From Pascua guehoae (lineage: Eukaryota; Basidiomycota; Tremellomycetes; Trichosporonales; Trichosporonaceae): a DNA stretch of 64,000 bases. The notes beneath the pieces are model-generated. The model was not told the DNA's origin. It saw only the letters and a list, made by a program, of their open reading frames with translations, and made no database searches. Location of the stretch: positions 3,500,190 through 3,564,189 of the forward strand of contig BCJX01000002.1 in the NCBI GenBank assembly GCA_001600415.1, read 5' to 3'. Shown piece by piece: positions 34,700 to 44,351 of this stretch. Made by a program: the position numbers and the translations under genes. The stretch's first letter is position 1, and every line of letters starts with the position of its first letter.

Positions 34700-34984
34700 T
34701 ACCCTGCCCCCTAAAAGTCTGGGACGGCTACGAGTCCAACGCCCGAACCAGACCAAGGACAACGTCGAGCCACCAGCTGAACATCCCATTCGAAACCACC
34801 AACCGCGGCGGACCGAACGTGTCAGCGTGCACCAGGCTCCAGACGCGGGAAAGTATCGAGACTACCACCGAGCTGGGCCGCGATGTAGACCATGGACACT
34901 CTAGATCCCATGCAGATCATCTCCGCCTCAAGCTTGTGCGATTGGGCGACTCGACCAGCAAAGACCAAAAGAGAAGCCAAGAGA

Positions 34985-35069
34985 AGCCCATTAAGGGGCT
35001 CGAACCCATGACATTTTGATCTGCTACCAGAGTAAGAGTCAAACTATCTACCGACTGATATAAACGGGC
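34985..35069 (-). tRNA. tRNA-Lys(CTT) with a 12-nt intron
   Basis: Acceptor GCCCGTT (35069-35063) pairs with AATGGGC (34992-34986, one G-U). D stem TATC/GATA and anticodon stem TTTGA/TCAAA are perfect. The loop starts CTCTTA, giving anticodon CTT, and 12 extra bases form an intron at the canonical site. The T arm ATGGG/TTCGAGC/CCCTT has one U-U mismatch. It is probably a functional gene, but slight decay is possible. Confidence 0.82.
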
Positions 35070-35212
35070 GACCGACGCTTGGCTGTGAGGCTGTGCGCGG
35101 TGGTGGGGGTGGTGTCCGAGCGGGATGGTCGCACTGGGGCCGTGGGCCGTGGGCCGACTGGGGCTGAAGATGAGTGAGTGGTGCTGACCTAATATGCCCA
35201 AGGAGCACCACC

Positions 35213-35522
35213 GAGGTGTGTTCGCCAGCACAGTGATACTGGTCAAGCCGTGCAGCAGGGTAACTTCTACCATAATGATGTCCACCGCACATCAAAGACT
35301 ACAGTGGCCCTCTTGGGGGCTGACACCCTCCCTGGCGTGGCGACCGGGACTTTTGACAAGAACTTCAGCGATAACGCCTTGTGCTCGGTGTGGCCCAGCG
35401 CTCGGACGTGTCAACCTTTATGAGGGCCATTGTACAGCGTGGTGACACGGTGTGGGTTTCCTGTACGAGACGCTGCGTTCTTGCGAGCTCAACGTAGCAG
35501 TGCCAATACTGTCCGGTACCTG
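35213..35522. mobile_element. Possible highly diverged TIR element of the same family
   Basis: The right end GAGCTCAACGTAGCAGTG followed by CCAATACTGTCCGGTACCTG resembles the family's right terminus. A matching left end is only suggestive (AGGTGTGTTCG near 35214, then TGATACTG). There are no clear TA flanks. Treated as a relic. Confidence 0.35.
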
Positions 35523-36100
35523 TTCCAGGCGACTATGTCAAGGGTGGACACGGGCGGCACGGAGCAGACAACGGGCGTGCCTAAGAAGCAATTCAGAGTG
35601 GCCGCGAGTAATGCTGAGCAACAAACTACGAGTCAAGGTGACGGCGGAGAGAACGAGAGAAAGAGAACCACCGGGGGGGGGGGGGGGGTAGACCATGCAG
35701 GCACGTCGGTGGGCCAGTGCGCGCGCCACCAGGCCGTGCGGCGAGGCCCGCGCCTCTCCACAGGGGACAAGACACTACGGCTACGGTATCCGGGTGACTA
35801 GCCTCGACCGAGGCTGGGCTGTGTAGCATGCAGATACAGTAGCACACAGGCATATGGAACAGCTGGACATAAAAGGAAGTAAAGCATTTAGAATGAAATG
35901 CCGGAGCAGCGAGCACTTCGCGCAAGATCCCAGACGAGACTCGTCGCGACTGCGCAAAGCCCAGCTCGGGTGACACGGCACAGGGAGGGCGTGCGAGCCC
36001 CGAGGTGAACGGACGGGCCAGTACTGCCGTCCACCTAGTGGCAGGAGCAGGAGCCAGGGCCCTGGCCAGGAGGAGGGGATACAGGAGAGCAAGGGGGGGA

Positions 36101-36307
36101 GAGCGAGGAGCGAGGAGCGAGGAGCGAGGAGCGAGGAGCCGGGAGCGAGGAGCCAGGAGCCAGGAGAAGGGAGCCAGGAGCGCCAGGCGACCCAGGAAGC
36201 TCGAAGAGCCAGGAGACAGGAGCCAGGAGACATGAGCCAGGCGACCCAGGAAGCCCGGAGAGCCCGGAGAGCCCGGAGAGCCCGGAGAGCCAGGAGAGCC
36301 AGGAGAA
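36101..36307. repeat. Purine-rich degenerate tandem array (GAGCGAGGA / GAGCCAGGA / GAGCCCGGA)
   Basis: Many 7-9-bp units grade from GCGAGGA through AGCCAGGAG to exact GAGAGCCCG units near 36256-36290. The complementary strand reads as SPGSPG repeats, not a supported protein. Confidence 0.85.
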
Positions 36308-36689
36308 GGAGAGCCAGTCGCCAGAAAGCCCATTTCATACCCCCCACCGTCTCAGTAACACGACACCGTTTCCGCCACGACCCAGCCTAGTGCCACGACA
36401 CCAGCCTCACACATGCTGCTGGCCCTTATATGCACCGCTACTATCATTCGTCAAGAAGACAGATCTAGGCAGCGCGTCAGTACCTAGATGTTGTAGCGAA
36501 TGAATTGTCCCGTTCCATCTTATCGTCAACCCCAGTGCCGCCCCGTTCTGCTGTATTATCGCCCGCGGCAGCGTTCGCCCCCTACATCGGTATCCCGCGA
36601 TTCATCGTCGTCCATGGACGGTACGGCTGCGAGCCATGGCTCGGGCTCATCCTGCAGTCTACTCATACCACGCCATACCACGCCGTACC

Positions 36690-36783
36690 ACCTGCTACCT
36701 GCCATACCACCTGCCACCACCTGCCACCTGCCACCACCTGCCACCTGCCACCCGACCTGCGACCCAGCCTGCCACCTGCCGCC
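36690..36783. repeat. CCACCTGCC tandem array abutting the gap
   Basis: About ten ACCTGCC or CCACCTGCC units run directly into the undetermined stretch, which suggests the array itself caused the gap. Confidence 0.85.
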
Positions 36784-36948
36784 NNNNNNNNNNNNNNNNN
36801 NNNNNNNNNNNNNNNNNNNNNNNNNNNNNNNNNNNNNNNNNNNNNNNNNNNNNNNNNNNNNNNNNNNNNNNNNNNNNNNNNNNNNNNNNNNNNNNNNNNN
36901 NNNNNNNNNNNNNNNNNNNNNNNNNNNNNNNNNNNNNNNNNNNNNNNN
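36784..36948. other. Assembly gap (165 undetermined bases)
   Basis: A run of N. The real length is unknown. Confidence 0.99.
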
Positions 36949-37582
36949 GTGTCATCTGGAACGCGCAACAGCTGCCGTGCCATGGCTCGGCTCGGCACGC
37001 CACCCCTGCCCGCCGCGTGTTTCAGCTCACCCCGCCTCGGCCGTTTCATCCCCTCCCTCCTCACCGTACTCGTGAAACGACTGGAGAGGGCAGGTGCACC
37101 GGAGCCTTGTGATAGTCATGACGGTGGTTGCCAGGGACGGTGATGCGATGTGATCGGTGATCCAGGGGACGTTTGACGACGTCGGATTGTGAATATTCCA
37201 ATGTGCCACACTGGTCGGGCTGGTGCATCTGTGGCCGGCAGGTATGCCAACGGTGTGAGCTTGAGGCAGAGGCACGATCAAGATGTGCAAAGATAGGGCG
37301 CGCCATCATACGTGTTGCACCGTCGGCGACGTGGGATCGAGGGCCATGGAGGGGTTGCACGAGCGGCGTCTGCACGTCCTTCTCAGGGCATCGTGGTGGT
37401 CCCAGCACCATTGCCACTTTGGCTGGTCGAGGCCTCGACCTCGATGGGACACAGGCATGCCGACATGTACTGTGCTTGCTTTGTAGGCACAGCAGGCCGA
37501 TTGCTGTCTGGGCGCAGCAGACTCGACCCCGTCCAGGCTCAGCTCCCAGCACACAACAACCCACGTGAGCCTCACGCCCGCA

Positions 37583-37623
37583 GAGTTCAGCTATGAGGTT
37601 GAGATTGAATCTTAGCTGAACTC
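37583..37623. repeat. Hairpin: 11-bp perfect inverted repeat
   Basis: GAGTTCAGCTA at 37583-37593 is mirrored by TAGCTGAACTC at 37613-37623 with a 19-base loop. No downstream T-run, so not a clear terminator. Confidence 0.75.
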
Positions 37624-37972
37624 CAGTCGTCGGCCCGTCGCTTGTCACCACGACTTTACCCAGCATCAACTCGGGTAGGTACAGCTAGTAGTGGTTCGAA
37701 CTCGCACAGCTGACCGACCCGCAGGGTGTCCACGCTCGGCGCAGCACGATGCATTATGACATGAAACCTCAATGGCCGCAAACTACAAAAGGTTTCCTGG
37801 GAAAAACATACTTGTGGCCTCACTTCAGGTGTGGGCGCTGACTACTCGAATGACGAAGAAACGGCGGGGTTACGAACTAATAAAACGCTTTTGGGACTGC
37901 GATAAACACACAGGGAGAGCCCCTGGATTGCGGTCGGACAGGACAGTGTTCGGGGGTGGGCGCCATGCGCCA

Positions 37973-38073
37973 TGGAAGGCGCGGGAATGGAAGGCGCGGG
38001 GGATGGAAGGCGCGGGGGATGGAAGGCGCGGGGGATGGAAGGCGCGGGGAATGAAAGGGGGCGGGGGATGGAA
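37973..38073. repeat. Tandem repeat of about 16-17 bp (GGAAGGCGCGGGGGAT), six copies
   Basis: Units vary in the length of the G-run. The last two are degenerate (ATGAAAGGGGGCGGGGG). Confidence 0.88.
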
Positions 38074-38209
38074 ATTAAGGCTCGTGGGCCGGGGAACGGA
38101 AAAGGGCGCGGTGACTGCGCAAACTAGAGCTCGGCGCGATGGTGACAGCGACAGCGATGGTGACAGTGACAGCGACGCTTGACGTGTGGCGGGTCCATGA
38201 AAGGGAGAG

Positions 38210-38280
38210 TGCGCACTCCGACAGTGCACTCCGACAGCGCACTCCGGGTGCACTCCGGGTGCACTCCGACAGTGCACGAC
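38210..38280. repeat. Tandem repeat GCACTCCGACAGT / GCACTCCGGGT
   Basis: Five to six units of 10-14 bp just downstream of the acidic protein gene. Confidence 0.8.
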
Positions 38281-38301
38281 GGCCGCGCACGACGACAGCG
38301 C

Positions 38302-39883
38302 CTAGAGCTCTGCGGGGCTCAGACGGCGGCGCTTGACGTGTGCGGCAGGCCCATCTGCTGCGGCCTCATCCACATCCATGTCGTGTTTGCGCAGCGCAGA
38401 GGGGAAGAGCAGGCCGCGGCGGGGCGCGGGGCGCAGGTCCTCCTCGTCCGAGCTGTCGCCATCGTCTTCATCCTCGGGAACAAACTCTTCGTCCGTGAGC
38501 GGACCTCGGTCGACATCCATGTCGTCGTCGTCATCACCCTCCTCCTCGTCGTCATCGCCATGGAGACGGGCACGAGACGCTCGAGGCGTGTCCTGCGAGC
38601 CGCTCGACGACGCCGAGCTTGCAACACGTGCGCGCTCACCTGCCGCCGTCGGCCACAGTAGACGCGGTGGTGGACAGGGGTGCACCTCGTACTCTGGATG
38701 CGACGGGTCGAGCTCGGCTGGTGCGTACGGGGCGTCGGGCGGGATAAAGGGGTTGGCAAAGACCTTTTTGGCTCCACGGCTGTGATGGCGTCAGCGTGTA
38801 CCTACAAGGCATCACAAACTCACAAGACATAAGTCACCAGAGGCCGGTCTTCGCTCGTGGGCCGGGGGCGCACGACCTCGCCGGGTTTTGCGATAAACGG
38901 GTTATCTTCGTCAAGCTTGCGGAGACGCTCGGCACGGCGCTGCGCCATGGTCTGCTCGATGGTGGCGCTGGAAACAAGGACGGCAGGCGGGCTGGCGCGG
39001 CGCTTGCGGCGCAGCGCAGCGGTCGTGGGCGAGAGCGATCGCTCGGCGTCTGGGCGCAGCAACTGCGGGACATAGCTCGTCTGCGCATCCGGGGTACAAG
39101 GCTCGGGTGGGTGTTGCAAGACCATGGGCAGCTTGCTCGTGACGACTGTTTGGGGTCCCGTGTCGCGTGCCCGGGAACTCGTGTCGAGAAATGGATTTTC
39201 GAGCGTGACCTTGTCTGCAGACCCGCTCGACGGGTAACGCATACCGCCGCCCATCCCAACACCGACGCCGAGACGCGCTCCAAACTTGACCGTGCTCGTC
39301 TTGGTCGACGAGTCACTCGTCAAGCCCATCTGTTGCGCAAACAGGAGGCCAGGACGGCGACGGGGCGTCACCTTTTCAGGCGCCGCTTCGACTGCCGTCA
39401 TCGACTGGCTCAGAAAGAAGGTCGTGTGTCCGGTCGGCGAAGGAGGCGACAGCGGCGTGACGCCATCGCCGTCGTGCGACTTGCGCTTGCGCGGGAGCGT
39501 CTGTGGTGTCGGGAGCTGATCCGCTTGTGATTCCGGTGGCGCGAGCATGTCTGAAGCGTGCGCGCGCTTGGATGCGCGATGTTGAGTGACGGGTGTTGGA
39601 AAGTGGGCGTGGTGTTCGCGCACGCGTTCTGTTGTGGGAAACCTGGCTTGTCAGTGGAATGCACGTCGCGCGCGTGCAAGGTGTGAGGCATGGCCGTGTG
39701 GTACCATGTTGGTGCCGGTGCTGCAGAGTGTGTGATGGAACAGCGTGGGAAATGCTTCAGAGTGTGTAATGGAACAGGGAATGGTACGCACGCCATAACA
39801 TCAACGCCGCGTCCGCGACGCCGACGGTCGACGGTGCGCGGGGGCTCCGGGTATGCGTCTGAAGACTTGAAGGGCGACTCCAT
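38302..39883 (-). CDS. Unrecognised protein with an acidic C-terminal region and CDK-type phosphosites
   Basis: I do not recognise this family. Three exons (39883-39792, 39642-38824, 38779-38302) with introns of 149 and 44 nt in agreeing phases give 462 residues. The N terminus MESPFKSSDAYPEPPRTVD leads through VDVMAFPTTERVREHH, which spans the first splice. Basic clusters (PRKRKSHDG, RRKRRA, HVKRRRLSP) suggest nuclear import. Several proline-directed sites are present (TPLSPPSPTG, KVTPRRR, LSPTT). Near the second splice lies TYVFRGAKKVFANPFIPPD. The C-terminal third is strongly acidic (DEEEGDDDDDMDVD, then EDEDDGDSSDEEDL). A cell-cycle or chromatin role would fit but is only inference. The first exon rests on a GTGCGT donor and could be modelled differently. 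Confidence 0.65.
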
Positions 39884-40580
39884 GAGTATGTTGTGATGAC
39901 GAAGGTGGAGGACAAGTGGAGGTGACAAAGGGTGAGCCGAGGTGGCGTGCCGGTGGATGGATGGATGGCAAAGGGTTCCGAGACGTGTGTGTGTGCGCGC
40001 GAGAAAATGACGAGATGAGGAGAAGAGTGGGAACGAGTCGGGTGTCCGGACGCGGCCAGCGAGTCGCGGTGTGACGGTGGAGCGGAGTTGTCGTCCCTTC
40101 CAGAGGGAGGACAATGAGGAGAGGCGGAGGAGGGGGAAGGGGGAGGGGGCGGGGTTCAAGAGGTTCTAGTCGATGTGTGTTGTTGTTTTGTTGTTGATTA
40201 AGAAGTGCACGGTGAATAAGAAAAAAAGGGAGAGTGGTGATGATGAAAGGGTAGGTGGTGGTGATACATGGGCGAACAAAGAACCATGTCCCACTGGATG
40301 CACACCCCCCACAACCTGCGACTGCCAGGCGTGCCCTGCCTGGGTACGGCCTGGGTGCGGCCTGGGTGGGGTGAACCGACCCAAAGTGGAATGGAAAGCT
40401 CAGGGTACAAGCGACGCGCCATGGTCTTGTAAACCAATCATATTCCGCAAACACTCAGCCACAGTCAGCTTTTGTTTCTTTGCACCTTGCGCCATGACCA
40501 CTCGACAAGAGCCACCCCGGCGCCAGCAAACGTCATGAGGAAATGTGGCAAAAATTTGACTCCGCCTCCCATGCGGACAA

Positions 40581-40606
40581 CACGTGAACTTCACGTGGTA
40601 TATATT
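40581..40606. promoter_or_regulatory. Near-palindromic double E-box followed by a TATA sequence
   Basis: CACGTGAACTTCACGTG carries CACGTG at 40581-40586 and 40592-40597 and is almost a perfect palindrome. TATATATT follows at 40599-40606. About 45 bp further a plus-strand ATG opens only a 42-codon frame, while the acidic-protein gene starts about 700 bp away on the other strand. The driven transcript is unknown. Confidence 0.4.
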
Positions 40607-42407
40607 CGACCAACCAGGGTCTGCTATTTTTGCCACCACGCCACCACAAAAACTGACAAAGATGGCTGGCAATTCTGACAGGCAAGATCTGGATCTTGCT
40701 CCTGGCCTCGTGATCCACAAATACGTGCACGCGTGCGTTTGTGGGTCTCGCCAGCGTCCCTTCTCGCTCCCGGGCCCATTTGTTAAATAGCGCGACATGC
40801 ATGCATGCACTAGTACAGACCCATCGCGGCCCACGTTGCCAACCAACCGGGAACGCGTTGCGGATGCGGCGGTGCTGCCCGCACTTGTCTGCACCGCCGC
40901 GTCTTGTTGTGACATTGCGCCTGCTAGTTTTGGTTGTGCTGCGTTCCTGGCTAATGTTGGCGCGTCCAGGATGGGCTGACGACGCGTTGAATGCATGCAT
41001 GCATGAAATGCCGTCAAGGCCAGGGCTGCAGGGCGGGGTTTAGAGTTGGGCACGGCGGTGGCGAGGTGGCTTTAATTCACTAGTACTGCACACCTGTGGC
41101 CACAGCCTCCTAGGCCGACCATTTGGGTACGAGATTTGCAAGATGGATTTGAGCAACCTCTGGTGGTGTGCCGTTTACCAGTCAGTAGCAGTAGTTTACC
41201 TACAAATGGCTTATTCCGCGACGGGTCGACTAGGCGTGGTCCCAACAACCTTGGAACCAATGGCAAACCTTCCCGTTGCGGTTGTCAACGCGCGCGTCTG
41301 GTGCTACCAGGACCCTGAACGAGGCTGTAGCATTTAGTGGTAGCCAGCCTCTCTACCCTGAAAAACGACCGTCGGAAAGGTGTTTCATCTTGCCTCGTGA
41401 AGGGGACAACATGGCAGGCAAAGGGCGTCTTGGCAAAAGGACGCGCGGTTCTTCCCGTGCGCTGTGGGCTTCCCTGCTGCTGCTCTGCAAGAGTAAGAAG
41501 GAGAGGGGGAGGGGGGGAAAGGCGGGGCCGACGTGCCCAGGATGGACGAGGACGGGCGTTTGCGAGGGAATGCACGGTGAAGCAGATGGCGAGGGGGGAT
41601 GGATGGGGATGGACGGGGTGGCGCCGGCTGATGCGTGTCAGAGGACCCTTGTTTACCCAGGGCAGAAACACTAGGCACAAACAGCTGTAAAGTCGACCCA
41701 CCGCACACGACCGCCAGTAGTGTCTACCATCTGTTGCATTCCCCTCGCTGCCTTTGGCCCCAGGTGCACCATGCACCAGCCCCTCTTGTCACCTCCTTGC
41801 AGCCTGCCAGCCTGCTTGTTGTTTTTAGACGCTGCCTTGAGGGGTGCGCACGTCAGCTGCGCCTGTGCTATTGTTCCACCAGTTGCTCAAAAAAGATCTC
41901 CTCCCCTAAGCCATCACCATAGTCACCCCCTGTTCTATTCTTGAAGATACAAGACACACTTTTATTGCACGAGGGGCACAAAGAAGGAGAAGGAGGAGGG
42001 GAATAGCTCCAACGGCGACCCGGGGACACGGCGATACGGCGGTCCAGTTCTACTGTAGTATCGGAGTGTGCGTTGTGTATGGATAGTGTGCACTGGTCTG
42101 AGGAAACGGGACGGGCACGAGCGGCGGAATGCGCACAAGCCGTCGCTTCTTGGCCTCCTTGACCTTTTCACAAAAAAAGCTTGCTCTCGTCTAGCTATCA
42201 GTAATACCCCCCTGAGGGCCCCTGCGCCCCGGGGCGTGTCGTGCCCCTGGCTGACCCGGAAAGTGCCATGTCGGTTCCAACCAGTCACCAACCATTGTCA
42301 CTCTAGCCCAGCAAACGCCACCATCAACAATGACCCCCCAGGTCCCATCCCACGTACCTTGTTGCCGTCCATTCTTGCAACCTTGGTTCCCTCCCAGCAA
42401 TGTATTG

Positions 42408-42413
42408 ATATAA
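42408..42413 (+). promoter_or_regulatory. TATA-like box and CT-rich start region of the PL14 gene
   Basis: TATAAT lies about 355 bp before the start codon. It is followed by pyrimidine tracts (42500-42560) typical of fungal transcription start regions. The assignment is by position only. Confidence 0.3.
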
Positions 42414-42765
42414 TAGCACTCCCCCGACCCTCCCTACCTCGGTTCCCCACTCATTCATCCTAGTCACTCTCACCAAAGTTCGACGTCTCGACGCCGTCGA
42501 CTTTTTTTTTTCCCTCTCCCCCGTCTGCGACGGTCGACCCACTCTCTCCCTCTCTCACGATCACGATTCATATCTGAGGTGCTGGCACCCAGAAACAACG
42601 ACACGTTCGACACGACAAGCCACCGACACTACCGACGACAGCAACCCCGACACCGTCCTCGCCACTCCCGACCCCCCGACCCCCCGACATCCCCACCGGC
42701 GCTCCTTGTCCCTTGTTCCCCTCGGCATAGCCTAACGACCCCCCCAGCCACTCGTATTCGCCACC

Positions 42766-44351
42766 ATGCGTCTCTTCTCGCTCCTCCCCCTCCTCGCCGC
42801 CGCCGTGTCGGCAGCGTACATTCCCCCCGTCCACATCCAGGACCGCGCCCTCGCAGCCCAGGGCAGTCCTGCAGAGCTGCGTAGCGTCGCCGCCGCCCAC
42901 GCGGCCGCACACCACAGCGGCCGTGCAGATGGACGTCGCAGGCACGGACGCCTGCGCAAGGTCCGCCGCCGTAACCGTGGCAAGAAGACGCGCTCTCGCA
43001 AGTGCCGTCCCAAGGCCTCTGCCACGTCCACTGGCAAGTCGGAATCAGGCTCAGGATCCGGTTCCGGATCTGGCAGCTCGGGCCCCACGCCCACCGATCC
43101 CCCCTCGTCGTCGAGCAGCTCTGGTAGCGGCTCCACCTCGGGCGGTGGCTCGTACGACAATGGATCGTCGGAGGGAGGTACTCCTTCCGAGGGCAGCGCC
43201 CCCTCTGCATCGCCCTCATACGACGGCGGTTCTTCTGGATCCCCGTCGTCCAGCGGTGGCAAGACCAAGCCCACCGACTCGTCTGACGACTCGTCGTCCG
43301 ACGACGGCGATGACTCGGGGTCGTCCGGCTCGGAAGGATCCGACGACGACTCGTCTTCTTCGTCCTCGGGCGACAACAGCTCTGGCAGCTCGTCCGAGGG
43401 CTCCCCATCCTCGACGGCGTCTGGCTCCCAGTCATCGGCCAGTGGCAAGTCGTCGAGCGGCGGCGGCTCGCTCGATCTTGGCGGCCTCTCCAATTTGATT
43501 CCCGGCAACGCCGTCTCGTCCTGGACCTGTGCCGACGACGACCTGCCTCGTGAGTCCATCACCCCCCACATGTCAAGCCTCTGGTCTTGTGCTAACCCGT
43601 CCCAGTCCAGTCCTTTATTGATAGCGCCGTCAAGAGCAACCGCATGCCCGAGCAGGTCACGGCTCCCGACGGCTCGCCGGCCCACCTCAACCTCTATGCC
43701 CCTGGCAAGGTCGGCTACGACGCGGGCGGCTTCAACTTTTACTCTGCCGGTACGATCAACAATGTCGACCCGACCAAGGCAAAGGAGATGGCCTTTTCGT
43801 TCTCTGTCATGTTCCCCGAGGACTTTACCTGGATCAATGGCGGCAAGCTCCCCGGTCTCTTTGGCGGCACAAGCTTTGACGCCGCGCGTCACTGCTCTGG
43901 TGGCCAGCAGCGTGACGACTGCTTTTCGGCGCGTGTCATGTGGCGCGCCGACGGCGCCGGCGAGGCCTACGACTACTTCCCGGGCAAGGACAACAACTAT
44001 TGCAAGGAAAAGAAGAACCCGGACGGCACCACCAACGAATGCAACCCCCAGTACGGCGACTCGGTCCACCGCGGCGCCTTCCACTTCAAGGCCGGCGCCT
44101 GGACCCAGGTCCAGCACCGCATCCTCCTCAACGACCCCGACCAGGCCAATGCCGAGCAGGAGCTCTTGATTGACGGCAAGTCGGTCATCAAGGTCACCGG
44201 CATCAAGATTCGCAACGCCGACAATGTCCGCATCCAGGGCATCATGGGCCAGACATTCTTTGGCGGCTCAGACCCCGCAAAGTACGCTCCCCAAACCGAG
44301 CAAAAGGCCTACTTTAAGGACTGGTCGCTGGCCACCCTTTCCCTCTTCTAA
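42766..44351 (+). CDS. Secreted polysaccharide lyase, PL14-type (alginate/glucuronan lyase-like)
   Basis: Two exons (42766-43549, 43606-44351; 56-nt intron) encode 509 residues. Residues 1-17 (MRLFSLLPLLAAAVSAA) are a signal peptide. A basic stretch (about 52-85) and a long Ser/Gly/Asp-rich linker (about 86-240) follow. The catalytic domain covers about 262-509, with FSFSVMFPEDFTW (325-337) and GGKLPGLFGG (340-349). The family's catalytic set, known from chlorovirus vAL-1 as Lys, Ser-x-Arg and Tyr-x-Tyr, has plausible equivalents at Lys342, Ser369/Arg371 and Tyr383/Tyr385, with the same Arg-to-Tyr spacing as I recall for that enzyme. Such lyases cut uronic-acid polymers by beta-elimination. 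The substrate here is unknown: environmental alginate/glucuronan or the yeast's own glucuronic-acid-containing capsule are options. The start has a good ACCATG context. Confidence 0.85.

Larger units (their letters stand above)
35523..38301. other. Gene-free region with tandem repeats and an assembly gap, 3' of the acidic protein gene
   Basis: It holds a 16-G run (35673-35688), a long purine-rich array (36101-36307), a CCACCTGCC array running into the 165-base gap (36690-36948), a hairpin (37583-37623) and two tandem arrays (37973-38073, 38210-38280). No gene was recognised, but one could be hidden by the gap. Confidence 0.45.
39884..42765. other. Divergent intergenic region between the acidic-protein gene and the PL14 gene
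   Basis: This 2.9-kb spacer holds both 5' flanks. Visible items are CTGGGTNCGGC repeats near 40340, the paired E-boxes plus TATA at 40581-40606, two ATGCATGCATGC words (40795 and 40990) and CT-rich sequence with a TATAAT (42408-42413) before the PL14 start. A 217-codon minus frame (41053-40400) has no recognisable motif. Confidence 0.45.

Noticed and set aside
37583..37623. Hairpin considered as a transcription terminator
   Set aside because: No T-run follows on either strand and no gene ends nearby; intrinsic terminators of this type are not expected in fungal nuclear DNA.
37680..37725. Possible tRNA fragment (GTGGTTCGAACTCGC)
   Set aside because: The five-base stems flanking the loop are not complementary in either orientation and no cloverleaf can be drawn.
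40400..41053. Minus-strand frame of 217 codons between the acidic-protein and PL14 genes
   Set aside because: It lies over a promoter-like region with double E-box and TATA, contains ATGCATGC repeats, and shows no conserved segment.
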